64,000 nt of DNA from Fratercula arctica (GCA_947846985.1 CANTUZ010000002.1:138035889-138099888); one strand, 5' to 3'; shown: positions 48,450-62,705, counted from the stretch's first letter. Numbers and translations are program-made. Notes: generated by a model from the sequence alone, not told the origin.

Positions 48450-49168
48450 GTACAGTTAACACATTTCAGATTCATATTTTGAAATCTGGTCATGCTGAAT
48501 TGGTCTCGTCTTCTTTTTCTTTTTTTTTCTTCTTTAATTTTCTTTCTTTTTAATATTATCTTAAAGCTTCAGTTAAAACAAAAGATGTGCTTATGTATCC
48601 ACTGTTGATTTAATCTAAATAAAAGTATAAGGAAAAACATTATAGCCTTAACTCTTTTGTGTCTATAACGGATGTGCAAATGTGGATAGAAATGCCTTGT
48701 GCTATTGAAGCTAATTTCTGTGAGCTGGAACTTTACTATGTATCCAGTCTCTTTGACAATTTTTTGAAGACTTAGTATAGAAAATCAGAGAGCAATAACT
48801 CTGTAGTCACACAGTGTATGGTTATATACAAAGTTTTATCAGTTAAATGACCATCTTTCCATATTTCAAAAGGTGAGAAAAGTATATCTATATGATAATT
48901 GCATTGTAAGACATAATGTTCTGGAGTAAACGTTGGCATTAAACTGTTACCTGTGAAAGCCTGGAGCACAGCAGGAAAATTTAACAACTTTCCGTGCCTA
49001 AAGGGTGCTTCTGTCAGATATATTCATTACCCACAGAGACGATATGCCTGCATCTGCAGCTTGCGTACTTCAGCTTCTGTGTTGATTTAATGCTGTATTA
49101 CATTACCTACCACGTCTCTTTTCAAGCAGCTATACAAAGTAGGGGTGGAGCTAGGCTCCATTTGGCAG

Positions 49169-49170
<2 letters not shown>

Positions 49171-49200
<30 letters not shown>
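49171..49200. repeat. Homopolymer A tract (30 A)
   Basis: Uninterrupted A run preceded by AGGGGTGGAGCTAGGCTCCA. It might be the tail of a retrocopy, but the sequence before it is not one I recognise. Confidence 0.9.
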
Positions 49201-49202
<2 letters not shown>

Positions 49203-52200
49203 AATAACTCGCCAAACCGAAATCCTGCACAACAACGAAACCTAAAATCCCAGGAATTTGGGTTTGTAAAGTGATTGCTACTGGGAACCAAAAGATTTTG
49301 TTGGGTTTTGGTGTGTCTTTGATAACATCACCTTCTTTGGCAATATTTTGTATTTGTCTCAAGCAAATCACAGCTTCTTGTTTGTCTCGGACTTTAACTC
49401 CTTCCCTTGTGTGAACTATATATATTATTTCTTAACAATTTCCTATATTAGCTATACTTAAGTACCATTCGTGTTGTTAAATTATAAGCATTCATTTAAT
49501 TCAATTATGCTGGAGCTGGAACCAACCAGATTGTGTGAGTATTTGTGCTTTTAAACTAATTAGGAACATCTGCATTGGCATGATTTAACTTTAGGAACCT
49601 TCATACCGTAACACTGTAAAGTATCTAATTTCACTGGTATGTGTGTATACAACAATCATAATTAAAATGTTGCTAATAACCGCATGTTGAAATTCATCAA
49701 AAATATTGTTAAACAGCAGTTCTGCACTGCTGGTAGTTTTAACCAGGATTTTCTTCCTTGAGTCTTGTACCAAGAAGTAATTTAATGTAACAGATAAATT
49801 TAAGAAGATCCAGTGAAGACAGAAAATATTGATTTTGTTTTTCTAGATTATCTTTATGTAATCTAGAAATCATTTTATGCTTCATTTTATGCTGTTTAAA
49901 AACAAATGCACTGAAACCCTTCTCTCCTGCTGACCTGTTCTTCCCTTTCTCTCTCCTCACTGCTTCTCAAGATTTCAGAACAATTTTAGGGGATAGAAAA
50001 GGAGGAGAGTTAGATACCAAAGCATTTTATCATGTTTGTGGTGCTTTAACTCAAACAAAACATATTTTTTTAGACCCTGCTTGCATTAGCTCTTTTCCTA
50101 GTGTTGTAAGCCTTCCAGTTACCTGGACTATCCTTTAATGCTTTCACAGAGTCATACAAGAAAATTAAAAATCCCATTTGTTATATAGCATGAAGGGAAG
50201 AGACCCCAAATTTTGAGAGGTCTTTTTGTGTCTGTTTCCTTCCACCCACAAAATAAACCAAGAGGTTTTGTAATAAAATGAAAGGTAGAAATTCTAACAA
50301 TGGTAAGAAAAAGTTGGTAACCAGTGATAATTGGCATGCAGAGCACAGTGTAATTTGGTGTTCTAGCAACATGTTTAAGTAAATTCAAGTATATGGAAAT
50401 AAACTTGAGTTATGGAAGTATATGGAAAAATTTGCAGTTGTATTCATATGCAACAATTTTCTGGGTGATGAAAGCTGCATACTCCAGGGTAGAGAGCAGT
50501 CCAGTAGCTTACGAATAATTAAGAAAGACCTTCCAAGCTGTGTTTTTCACAATTCCCTACTGTGACATTTCTTACTTGTCTGGCATTGGCCATGTTCAGA
50601 CTATTCAGGTTGGCAGCTGGTCTCATCTGGTGTAATGTGTCTGTTTTCCAATATCTAATCTAAATTTTAGATGGCATAGCTGGATTCCCTTTGTAAAGGA
50701 AGGAAGGAAAGAGGAAAGTCACTATCCTTAGTGTGCTGTAGTGAATGCAACAAAGATAATGCTCATAACTGCTCCTTACAAAATTTTCAGAAATTGTTGC
50801 TGGAAAATTCCTATGCAATAGCAGATTTTGGTGTCTGCCTTATAAGGGAGAAAAACAAAAGAGAATATTAATAGGAATCCCAGCAATCGATGTATGTGGA
50901 TAATGTTTGCTCCCAAAAAGTCTTTTATAAAGGTATAGCATGGTTCGGAACAGTTGTTCTTACACCACCTTTTATTTTGGACAAAGTTTTAAAGAGCTAC
51001 AACCATTAATCTTCTGATTTTCAGGGTCAAAATTATTAGTTTCTAAATGTGACTTGGGCCTTCAAACTCCTGTAAGGTACCTTCAAGTCAGCTACTTGAA
51101 AACTGAAACACTTGAGCTCATATCTAAGTAAACTAGACACACGTAAACTAGAAACTATATCTTGTGGTGACAGTCTAGGAATGGTGTACAAGAAAGTCAA
51201 GTTACCTGAGTATTTAATTGTCTTTACTTCCACGAGCAGTGTGGAAGAAATGGATCTTTAGAAGGAAAGGTGTTGCCTTGCCTAACACTGAGCTAAGCTA
51301 AAATCATGTGTCTCTGTGCCTAAAGGCATTATTGTTATTCTCTCACAATGTTGTCCAATAAGGAATATAATAATTATCAAAGAATCCATAAGACATTGTG
51401 TAATAATTTATCCAGAATGAATCTTCTGGCGCTGCTTTTCGAATGCTTTTGAAACTTGTTTAAAACATGTCCAAATCATATTTGACCATTCAGAGGGAAT
51501 CTATTGACTGATAGCATTCAGTGCAACTAATAGACCCAGTATTGGAGTTGGGGAGAGGAGACTGAGGAGTTGTGCTGCTCAGTATTTGTGATGAAAGAGT
51601 CATTGCTGAAACCAAGCAATCATTCTCCCAGTGTTCCTGTAGTTCTTTCATTGTCTGCTAAGTATACCAAGTTAATCTTAATTCATGAGTCTGAAAATTC
51701 ACTGCTGAATTCTTCTGTCCTATTTACCTAATGAAACAACACTTACATGGTCTCTGTGTATGTCCTCTAATTTTAGAGTCCTTTAGCTAATTCCACAGAA
51801 GATGGAGAAAGAAGTGTCAAAGATAATTATGTTTCTACAAATTGTGTGAAAATGGCCAGTGGAAACAGGTCCTACAAGTTCTAAAAAGAGATAATAGAAA
51901 CTCATACCTTCTTAGGCATTAGCTAACATGTGGAGCGGGGGGAAGCGCCCTTTCAAATGCACCAGTTCCTGGAAAGATTCAGTTGTAGCTTGCACTGTCT
52001 CAGACTACAAAGTCAGTCCACTGCGAGTCAAAACCAGTAAAAGAAACTAGGCTTCATTGCTCCAGCACAGAAAACTATCATTTAATAATACTGAGCTCAA
52101 CACCTTATTTTTCAGACATAGAATCCCTATTTGTATTCTGATACCTAAGGCTGAAAAATAACCTTTGAATCTAAAATGAACTTTGTCATCCAGTCTTGGA

Positions 52201-52285
52201 TTCTGTTGTATACTTTCACAGACAGTTAAAAAATTTGAGTTTTCATGTTTTGGTAATCACCACCTAATTTGTCTGTGTTTCTCAA

Positions 52286-52297
52286 AAATCTGTTTTG

Positions 52298-52328
<31 letters not shown>

Positions 52329-52330
52329 TT
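52286..52330. repeat. (GTTTT)n pentanucleotide repeat
   Basis: About eight GTTTT units ending in a T run. Confidence 0.9.
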
Positions 52331-52689
52331 TATAGACTAGAGCAAGATGTGTCTAAAGTAACACAAAAATCCTTAATTTGGTTCTTGGACTAGCACTTCA
52401 TTCCTCTCTTCCGTTTCCCTTTAAAATTTATTAATACCCCATCAACAGTCATCATATGAAGATTTTCATTTCTGTTTCATTTTATGTTCCTCACCCATAC
52501 ACACAAATTCAATTACTAGGTCCATATAGGTGTCTCATAAGTGCCTAATCTGTTTTTTCTCTACAAATTGAAATAGTGCTAATAAAACAAAGGTTCTGCA
52601 GTGTAGGTATCTAGTTGTCAGGAAGTTGCTTCTGCATTCCTTACTAGTGAATGGAGATCTGCTTGATAAGAGTTAGTGAAATTTATGGT

Positions 52690-52894
52690 GTTCAATCTGC
52701 TTGCGGGAGGTGGTGAGTGACTGCATTTGCATCATTTTTTTTTTCTTTTTCTTTTGTTCACTTATTAAATTGTCTTTATCTTGACCCATGTTTTCTCACT
52801 TTTGCTTTTCTGATTCTCTCCCCCACCCTTTGAGGGGGGAGTGAGTGAGTGGCTGGGTGGGTGCTTTGCTGTTGGCCGCAATCAACCCACCACA
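52690..52894 (-). mobile_element. Partial endogenous retrovirus LTR (5' end of LTR)
   Basis: On the minus strand the block starts TGTGGTGGGTTGA, with the usual TG terminus, followed by CACCCACCCAGCC, CACTCACTCACTCCCCCCTC, GGGGGAGAG and a GGGTCAAGATAAAGACAATT-type segment. This order matches a common avian LTR as I remember it. The segment after it decays into A-rich sequence, and no 3' LTR end, primer-binding site or retroviral gene is seen, so it is a truncated solo-LTR relic. Confidence 0.65.
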
Positions 52895-53210
52895 GTCATC
52901 TGACTAAATCTAATCATCTACCTCGTTAAGGTTGACTGGTAAGATTTCCATTGAGTGTAACAGGGGACTGTCTCAGTGTGTAGACACTGATGATATAGAC
53001 ATCCAAATTAAGGTGAGATGTTTCTCAGCCATTATATCTGTGGCATTCTGGGTAACAAACAGTTCGTGTTCAACATGGTTAAAGGCAGGTCTTACTGTTT
53101 TCTTTCCTGTAACTTGTCCATTGACCTGTCACAATAATACCAGAATTCTTTTTGTGTTTTTTTCATGTGACCTGGACACTACCTACTTGCATGAGAAGCA
53201 TACGTTGATC

Positions 53211-53640
53211 ATAGAATCATTTCGGTTGGATAGGACCTTTAAGATCATCGAGCCAAACTGTTAACCTAGCACTGCCAACTCCATCATTAAAACATGTCCC
53301 TCAGCACCACATCTACATGTCCCCCTCCAGGGACTGCGATTCAACCGCTTCCCTGGGCAGCCTGTTCCAGTGCTTGACAACAGTTTAGATGAAGAAATTT
53401 TTCCTAATATCCAATCTAAACCTCCCCTGACACAACTTGAGGGCATTTCCTCTTGTCCTATCTCTTGTTACTTGGGAGAAAAGACCGACCCCCCCTCTCT
53501 ACATCCTCCTTTCAGGTAGTTGCAGAGAGCGATAGGGTTTCCCCTCAGCCCCCTTTTCTCCAGGCTAAACAACCCCAGCTCCCTCAGCCGCTCATCATAA
53601 GACTTGTTCTCCAGATCCTTCACCAGCTTCAAGCTGTGTC
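53211..53640 (-). mobile_element. CR1 LINE 3' fragment
   Basis: Antisense CR1. From left: ATAGAATCATTTCGGTTGGA, 'gacctttaagatcatcgagc', 'ctgggcagcctgttccagtg', 'cctaatatccaatctaaacc', then the block coding on the minus strand for LKGG and [18 protein letters not shown]. The frame is broken. Confidence 0.92.
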
Positions 53641-55569
53641 TCAATTTTTCTCGGTTTCCTTGCATGGTAGTATTAAGATGTGTTATGATGCAGTCTTTCC
53701 ATGTAGTTAAATCTCGTAAAGCTGTCATCATGTTTTTTTCTGTAGCCTTCTGAACATGTGCTATAACCCCTTCATATCTCTTCAGAATGCATCTGCTTAG
53801 CTCATTTTCACAGTTTGTGGTAACTTTTTATTGCACCAAGCAAATTATTCATCTTTACTTTCAAGGCCTTTCATAAGTGATCTTTCCTGGAATCATTTGT
53901 TCATTACCAAGCTGTTGATGCACCTCTGATAATCCATTTTGTTAGCCACCTTCATCCAATCTTGTCTTTTCAAACGAATAGCTTTGTGCTTTCTCTCAGG
54001 ATTCAAATTATGCAATGTATGTTGGTTGGTACATCACATCTCAATATTTGCCTTTGGGTTATTATTTAGAATGTGTTTATTTGTGGTTTGGGTTTTTTGT
54101 TTGTTTGTGTGTTTTGGTGGTTTTTTTTCTGGGCAGAACTATGTGTACTGTTCACAAAGACTGACATCTAGAAGCCATGTAGATAAAGATGCAACCCATC
54201 TGTAAGCTACTCTGACTGTCGTGGACTGTGAAAAAAGTAAGTCTGAGTTTGTCTGAAAAAGTTTATACAAATATAGGCTCTGTTGCGCAACAGTTCATTG
54301 CGAGAACTTCATCCCCAAAGCTAGTCTGCTTAAAAATATATGTTAATGTACGTAATTTATTTATGTAGATCATTTCTCTATATAGTTAGGGAACACAAAT
54401 GTGGTTAGGACAGTATATAATGCAAAAATTAAGTGCTCTGCTTAACACCTGAAGTTGTCGTACTCTTTCTGGATGTAAATTCCTAATGTAGGTACCTAAC
54501 TTCAAAAAATGTCAACCCTTCCCGCCAAGCTTCTTCTAAGATCTGGCCTGAGGTCTTTGTAATTATAATCTTCTTTTGCAAGCCATTAATGACCAGAGAA
54601 ACTCCTAATTAGACAAATACATGACTTAATTTAAATTGTTTTGTCATTCACTGGGTGATCATAATACTTGCACATTGCTTTTATTCATTATATCATCTTG
54701 GAGCTCTTTACACTATCCATAAATAAAAAAGTATATGGGGAGGGAAATTAGAAACACAGAAATGTTTTTGCTTGAAACATAGAAATGACTCATGCAATAC
54801 TATATTAACAGTTTATGGTGCAAAGAATAGAGGTTCCAATTGTTTGCTCCAACATCACAACTGAGTTAGACCCTTCCAAAAAAACCCCAAAACCACAAAT
54901 GTTGTTTCAACCTTAGGAGAAAAGAAGACAAATCAAAGACATGGTACTTTCTGCCTAAGTATTTGGTCTAAACTGAAGCCTCAGCACAAAATTAGTACTT
55001 TGTCTCAGTTTTCCTGAAGGATGATGACTTTGCCCATGTGGGAAATGGTCAAGCACATGGATATTTAACTGAGATTAAACACAGAAAATGAAACACACTC
55101 AGGTTAAGGGTTGAGATGGGTAATCATCATCTCAGAATTCTGAAAGAATAGATAAGTGACATTACAGGTCCAGCAACAAGTACCTTTGATGATTCTGTTA
55201 AATTTGGAGTGACATTCCATGATTGGATCACAGTGGGTATAGTGTTGTATCCAAGTTACAAACCTGCATTGCAGATGAGGGTCTAGACCAGATGCAAGCG
55301 ATAGAGGTGTCTTTCCTGTTAATGACAGTAAAATAGTATCTGCATGTATAGCAATAAAGCGATTGATTCTGCTACCCAAATCTGAAGCAGGGCTCTAGGA
55401 CAGCTAGTGGGTTTTGCTTCAGATTTATACATGCATTCTAAAGACAGCTCTGCTGATGCTCTCTGTTAGGCATAGTTTTAATAACCTACTGGAAAATAAT
55501 TAGCCTATTTTTTAGAAAAAAAAGGTTGTTATGTGGGTTAGGAGATGCAAAGAAGCTGTAATACTGACT

Positions 55570-55790
55570 GTTGGTCCATTATTTGAAGTACAGTGTATAA
55601 TTTTGGTGACCTCTGTTCATGGAAGATGATTCCAAACTTCAGTAGGAGAAGAAAAGGCTAGGAGAAGGATCAGAAAAAGGAAAATTATGCTAGGGAGAAG
55701 ACTGAAATGGCTTGGACAGGTTAATTAAAACGTGAGAAGGTGTTTCATCATCAGGAAAGGCATTTAAAGTAAAAGACAGTTGCAGCACAT
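55570..55790 (+). mobile_element. Probable ancient CR1 fragment
   Basis: 'cagtgtataattttggtgac', 'ctctgttcatggaagatgat' and 'gaaatggcttggacaggtta' follow the order of the old CR1 RT C-terminal region (FWxPLxxKD...QRRA...), heavily diverged. Needs a repeat search. Confidence 0.45.
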
Positions 55791-56758
55791 GAACAGATGT
55801 GTATAAAGTAGCATGAATATGTTTAGACTTAGAATTGGAAGTAGTTCTAAAAATATTCCATTAAAATATTGGGATAAGAAGATATATCTCCTTATCACAT
55901 AATTATATTCATAGGTGTACTAAATTACATGTTTACCTGTCATAAGAGGGAACAGAACACAAGGCACGAGGGGCTTCCTTCACAAGTTTATGTTTCCTTC
56001 CAATATCTGTTGCTACTCAAAAAAACTGGCAATTTTTGAACTGAGGTGTATCTATAAAAGAGTTTAATAGTTTTCAAACTAAAATACTGTCACTGTATTT
56101 CTGGATTCAATCTTTATCTTGCTAAGTTCCTGATATTCTTCTGGATTCATAAACATTATGCTATTTGTTTTGAAATAAAGATCTGTCCATGTGTTATATG
56201 GCATATACTCAAAAATTGCCCATGCAGAAGCATGTAGGTATAAGATATGGACTTCCAGTTTTATCAGATTTGGGACTATGGCAGTGTTTGTAATTTTTTT
56301 TTTAATATATATTTTTTGTAGTCAGCTTGCACATGGATATACTTAATATAGAATTTATATGTAGTGTTATGTATTTGCTGCCTTTCCTATGACCTATCAT
56401 GAACAAGAAATACTTTGGCTCAAATGGGCTTTGGTGGGCTGTTTTTGGGGGCGGTGGAGGGCCCTTGAGACATATTTCCTCTAAAAGTGAAATATGTAGA
56501 TGGCATCTGATGAAATCAATATTGTTGTTCCTGCCAACTTCTTTTTTTCATTCTGCAAGCCCAATAATAACTCACTGAGGATTGGTGTGTTTTGTATGTT
56601 TTAATTAAAGCTAATTTAATCTTGGGCTGGATTTATTGCTGAACAACTAATTCCTTAACACTGGCTGGAGACCCTGCCATTAAAAAAATGAACCATACTG
56701 CCTTCATGCATTCCAGAACTGGTGCCCCGTGTTTTGGAAGGCATGATGCCAAAAACTT

Positions 56759-56759
56759 A

Positions 56760-56791
<32 letters not shown>
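56759..56791. repeat. (TA)n followed by T run
   Basis: About nine TA units passing directly into about 16 T residues. Confidence 0.85.
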
Positions 56792-57312
56792 GGCTTTTCA
56801 TGGAGGAAACCCAGCTGTGTCTTCTCAAGGGTGATGGTTGCCACAGTTTTTTTCAGGCTCTGACCATAAATGTAGACATTAATATACTCTGAGCAGACTA
56901 ACTGGAGCTAATAATTTTATTAAAGGGTAGATCTGTCTTGTAAATATACATCTGGCATACAAATAGCATGTGTAGATGAAATTGAATAAGCACATTTGGA
57001 AACAGAGCCAGAAAAACCTCCTAGAGAATGCATTGGAGATTCTATGTAGTTCATAAATGATTTGTGGAAGAGAGTGTCCAGCTGAACTCTGTTATAGTTC
57101 TCCCATACAAAGAATAATGATGTAAGCTGATCATGAATTGTAACATGTTAGTAAGTAAATGTAGGGCAATGTTTCCTATTTGTACAACTTTCCAGCAGAA
57201 AAGAAAGGCACTGATGCTGCTGTGCATGCAATATTTCATTTCTAATATCTATTAAAATTCTTCCAAGTTACACATGTGCTAATGCAGACCTGTCTGACAG
57301 ACTACTAGAAAT

Positions 57313-57618
57313 GTGAATTCAGCTTCTGAACGACCTCTGAATCCTTTGGAGCCTAATGTCCGGGTACACTTGCCTCAGAAGGATGCGATAAGCTGCGCGG
57401 ATGTCCCATCCCTGCGCCTGGGGGGCGCTGAGCACCATGGACAGAGACTGGCAAACCCGGGGAATGCTGGTTCCCTGAAGGAAGGAGGAGAAGTGACTTC
57501 ACCAATGATCTTCCAGGTCGGAGAGATCAGGAAAACTCTTAGTGCTGACATCCTCGGCCACCGATTTGACAAAATGGATGCCCTTTTCACGGATTTCAAA
57601 AAGTCTGCTTCATCTTAA
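57313..57618 (+). other. CpG-rich open segment in SLC26A7 intron 1, possible retrocopy or exon
   Basis: A 101-codon plus frame begins at a non-ATG codon and ends at TAA. It reads like protein towards its end (SPMIFQVGEIRKTLSADILG, then DKMDALFTDFKKSASS). CG dinucleotides and GC content are high against the AT-rich intron around it. A possible acceptor (CTGACAG) stands just before it at about 57300. A minus-strand frame of 74 codons overlaps. I do not recognise a family. It might be the last exon of an unannotated transcript, a retrocopy of a gene's 3' end, or chance. Confidence 0.3.
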
Positions 57619-60600
57619 TTAAGGCCTGTCATCAGTCACCATTGGTCTTTGTTTCTCTGCAGCATTGATACTTCTCAAAAGACTACCTTATAGTTACCTG
57701 CCTGCCAGAAAGCTCTTATGGGTTTCATTCTCAGTTTATTCTTACTGAGATGCAGAGGAATTTCCCTATAATCCACTTTCAAAATGCCTCTTTTTTGGAG
57801 ATGGCCAAATTCTTCAGGTATTATGGCTGAGCAGTGTACAATAGTTCATAGAATTCTCTGTATAATAGTTTATAAAATCTCTGTGGTGTTCAGATATTGT
57901 GTTAAATTCATCTTAAAGAGGTCTAAACATTTAATCTCTGATTGTCTGTCAAGAGTCATAGCTTTTTTCAGGAGCTTCATTAAAAGAAAATATTATATAT
58001 TTTTTTTTCTGTCTGTTTTTAGGTGTATCCAAGCTTACTTACGTACAGTAGAGTCAAGTTATCTTGAATAGAGAATTCATAAATGGGTCATGCAGTCCAC
58101 TTGTTTCTTCTACCATAATGCTTGCACATCATTTATTTTGAATGTCAAGATGCAAGTGTTAGTATCTGGAGATCTGCAATGTGGCAGAGTATAACAGTGT
58201 TTTCTCAAATATACCTTTGATGTGATTGTCAGATTGTATACTGGGAGAGCCGAATTTCAGATACTGTGAAATGCTGTGAATTCAGGTACTATGACTAATA
58301 CAGCTGAGATCGTTAATTCTCACCAGACTGAAGGAGACAGTTGCATGGGAAGGAAGTGCATTGAAAAAACCTTTAAAAAAGAGAGGATGGTTGCTAGCTC
58401 AACATTGTGTGGTCTCTGAAAGATTTACAGTACATTTTTCAGAATCTGTCCTTCCATCTTTCTTTTACATTCTTTATTTGCCTCAGGCTTTGAATGACAG
58501 AAGAACTAAAGAATGACTTTAAGCTTTTCGTACTTTGTCTTTAAACAAGTCGGACAGAAGGTATAATCCACATGTGTAGCCCCAGCAAATGGTATCATTA
58601 AGAAAGAGAGATCTTGCAAGCATGAGGTGTATATGTGCATCATTGAGAGAACGGATAATGAGCTTTCCAGTTTTTGGAGGTAAATGACATTATTTCCAAA
58701 GGATCATTTTGTGTTAATAGTTTTTAACAGGCCAGTGTCAAAGAATCTTCCAGAACTGTAGGTCTTTATAGGAAAATCATTATGAAATATAATATTAAAA
58801 ATGTTTTCTGTGTTTGCTTGGTTTTTTTTTTCTTCAGTAAAAGTTACCTATGCTGGAGTTAGAAATTAAAGCCTGCAGTATGAACCACTGGGTGTCCGTT
58901 TTGTTGATTCTCCAGGAGGGATTGATAGGAGACTCACTAAATTTATGTTAATTCTACATTTTAGGGGTTCTATGAGAAATACCTTTCTTACTACATAATT
59001 CAGCTTCGTGAACAAAAGGAGAAATTATTTTTTTCTGGAGCATCAGAGAGTAAGCACAACTGCAGATAGCATTTTGATTGGGATAAGATATGTTAGTGTC
59101 ATTTTGGGTTCCCTAAATTTGGGTCAGACCATCTTAATATAGTCACATTTAAGAATAAAAGGTTACAATAACAAAAACTTATTTGAATATATACACTACC
59201 AGAAAAACTTTTACATTTATAGTTTTTCACAGTAAATAGTAAATGATGCAAATTTTGAAACTCCTCAATTTATAGACTTACTACTTTTCCTGCTTCTTCA
59301 TTTAAATTTCTGCTTTGAGTATCATATTTCCAAAAAACATAGTACAGCTTTCCTCAGAACATATTTATATATCACAAGCATATTTCCAGATGCAGAAAAT
59401 TGTTAACCAGTTGACAACACTCTGATGATTCATAGCTCTTCCTATGCAAAATATTTTTAATTGCTGTAGTTTTGATACTGGTCTAATTAGCAGAAATGAT
59501 CAACTTAACAGAGACCTTTCTCCTGTGGTAGGACATGGCCTTGTTTCTAGTTGTATCAAGCTTGGTTTTTTGTAGTTATCTGCATTTGACATTTACCAGC
59601 AGTGGTGCAACATCTCCTGTGTTTCAGCACAGCGTGCCAGAGGAGTGTGATGTGTCTGGTGCTGGTCAGAGAGCACGGTTTTCAATGAAGCTGTGTCGCA
59701 CAATGTTATCTTATGATAAGGAGGCAGTTAAAACAAAGAACCACAATATTAATGTACTGTATCTGAACTCACTGTTCGTTCTTTGTTTGCATTTCTTTCC
59801 ATGGAATTTATATTCTTATTTGAAAACCTTAATGTCACTGCCATGGAGGTTTCTCCATATTACCAGTGAAGATTATGTGGGATCCTTATTTTATGATCTA
59901 TTTCTTTTGAGTATTATTACTGTTTGGAATGAAAAAATTAAAATAGTGTTTCCTGTCTTTTGACTTGACTTGGGCATATGGAATGCATTGTAGTGCAGTT
60001 TAATATGAAAATTAATGAAGTGAGCTGAAATATACTACTGATAATATCTTTAAAAGTATTTGAACCTTCAGAACATTATATGCCTAATCAGAAAGCCTGA
60101 AGTCTTTACTAATTCTGTTTTATAGTGCCTCTCTGCCCTTGCACACGATTGACGTGCTTCAGTAATGGGAGCAAAAAGGTAACAAACAGAGCCAGGACTA
60201 GAGTCAAAGGCTGGTAATTTTAGCTCTGTTCTGACTGCCATGACCTCACCATGAAAAAACACGAGACACCACTTCTAAAAACTTAACACAAAAAGACTGT
60301 GAAAGGTCTATGTGTGAAAGGGAAAAACAGGGGCCAGATTTATGTTGAGGTTATCTGCCTGTAAACAAGAGATATTTCTCAGCAGCAAGTCTGTGAGTAA
60401 AGTAGCCCATTTTCCACAGTTGCACAGGCCAGCTTTCTGTCAGCCAGTTCTCCTGGCCATACGGGTTCATTCACGTTGTGCCTCTCTGTACCCCTCAGCC
60501 CTGTTCAGAGAGCTGAACTGAGATGTTGACACAGTTTCTGTGTGCGTGACCTGGGGCTGGGTTGAGCTTCTTGTCCTCTACCCACAACATGTACAGTTTA

Positions 60601-62081
60601 TGCTGGATCAAACACAGTCTGGCCATAATTGTCAAGTGTTTCAGATTCAGAAAGTCTTAGGAAACACAAAAACAAAGTAAACACATATAGAGGGGCAAGA
60701 ATCAGCCAGATGGTGACTGAATATTTTGTGGTAGCTGAACCCTTGTTTTCCATGTAAATGTTGAGAGGAAAGAACAATGTATACTGTTCTTAATCCTGGA
60801 TTAATTGGAAATATTGAATAGTAAAAGAGCTAGTAGTCCCTCTTCTGGAAATATTTTAACTTAGCCTGCGGTGTATTACTGTACCCTTCAGATTTGTTTT
60901 GTACAGCTTCTGAGCTGACCTCCTCTTGAACTGAGTGATTAAGTTACTTAGGGTGAAAACCTATTCAAAGTGAACGGTGCAAATTTTATAAGGGAAACTT
61001 CAAGATCCAAAATTAACACAATTCAAGCACAAACTTGAGAATGATATGAACATAATCTGTTTTCTGCAAAATGGGATTGATATTTTAAGAAATATCTTTC
61101 AAAATTGTTAGCCTTTCCCAGCAAAGTGGCAGTTTTTGTACTTCCCTTGTAATAACTGATGGAGTCCAAACATTTGAAAAAAACACGTGAGGAGGAGAGC
61201 ATGTGAAGGAACTCACCGAGGCGAGTTTTCTGTGCATTGTGTAGCTGTTCTGCAGTATGTGAATAGGAATTTTTGGAAATAGGAATGTTTTCAAATGAAA
61301 ATATTTGTAATTTTCCGGTTTAGTGTTAGAGAATTCCATTCATTTAATGAATAAGTCTCTTAAATATGGAATTTTGAAGAGAATTTTGCAGATCTTCTTA
61401 ACTAGGATTTATAGACCTCTTCCAATAGTGCTTGTAAAGAACATACCTGGCTCAGCATTCAGTACTGAATCTTGTGTATTTCCCTTATGCTTGGCCACAC
61501 AGAGGTCACTTCATTTCAATTATATTGTTATAATTAAACCGTGGCTGAAGTTATACTGACTTTGCTGGTTCTTTCACTTTCTGGAGAGTAAAATAAATCA
61601 TCCTTGCATCATGCTTTTTTGCAAGACTGGAATATCTGTGTGAGTAGTAGTCTGCCCATGAGTCATGAGTTAGTTACAAAGTAATTGTTTCTTTTTTTGC
61701 TTTTGTTCATAAAATGGTTACAATGGAAGAGCTCTCTAGTGTTGAACAAGCCTCAAAAACCTCTATCTCCTTTTCTCTACTTTTTTTCCCCATGCTTACT
61801 TTTGTCTGGATAGGGTCATGCAGTTCTCTCCTGTGCTGTTTTTATTCTCCTGAGGCACATCCTTCTGTGTTGCTCTTGGTTCAGTGTCTTCTTTTATATT
61901 TATTGATCATGTGAACATGGATGTTTCAAAGATCTTCCTGGTTCACAATAACTGTGCGCTAAGAGAACTAAGCAGAAGCAATGATCAGTAGATACGCTAA
62001 TTAAAAGGCAAAAGAGCAATGAAGTCCATTTCTGTCTAAAAGAAGGCATTGGAATTTTTGAATAGACTTATTTTAAAATTT

Positions 62082-62137
62082 CTCCTCCCCCCTCTTCTCC
62101 TCCCCTCCCCCCTCTTCTCTTCTCCTCCCTTCCTCTG
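62082..62137. repeat. Pyrimidine-rich low-complexity tract
   Basis: (CTCCTC/CCCC/TCTT)n on the plus strand, polypurine on the minus strand. It can adopt triplex structure in principle. Confidence 0.8.
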
Positions 62138-62705
62138 TCTCTGTTAAAAGATGATTTCTTGGCATATTCCAAGACTTTCTAAGAAAAATACAGATGCTGT
62201 CCTCTATAGCTAATCAATGAAGGCAACTAGTAGGTCTGTGAAGTTAAATCCTAACCAATTTAGTTCATTCTCCATCTCAACATGGAAGTAAAATACTTCC
62301 CGTTTCTGGCCCGACAGCTTTATGTAAAAAAAAAAAAAAAAGTTAATATCTAGGGGATTAAAAAGCCCCAGGCACATAAAGACAATGAACTCCAGAATAT
62401 ATTTTTTGTTTAAGAAATTAGAAGAAAGCAGACTGAAGGGGCCCCATCCAAACCAAAATTATAGGGTTTGAACTGTTTGTAAGAAATAACCATCTGACTG
62501 CCTGGAGCCCTGGCAGTCTCAAACTCATCTTTGTGAGGGTGAAACAATGGTGCATCCTCCTGTGAGGACTGGCTATTAAACAAATGTTTGGAACCACTGA
62601 TGGTGACAACCTGGAAACATGGTAGCTGATGCCATAGGTTGTATCTGTGACCCATTTATTTCTGCTGGTGACCAAGACTCAGAAGAAAGTGTGAGGATTT
62701 TCATG

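Noticed and set aside
49087..49371. Minus frame with a long phenylalanine run
   Set aside because: The phenylalanine run is the translated 30-A tract.
59535..59963. 142-codon frame in SLC26A7 intron 1 with hydrophobic segments
   Set aside because: AT-rich, no domain recognised, and not similar to any SLC26A7 segment I know. Hydrophobicity follows from T-rich codons.
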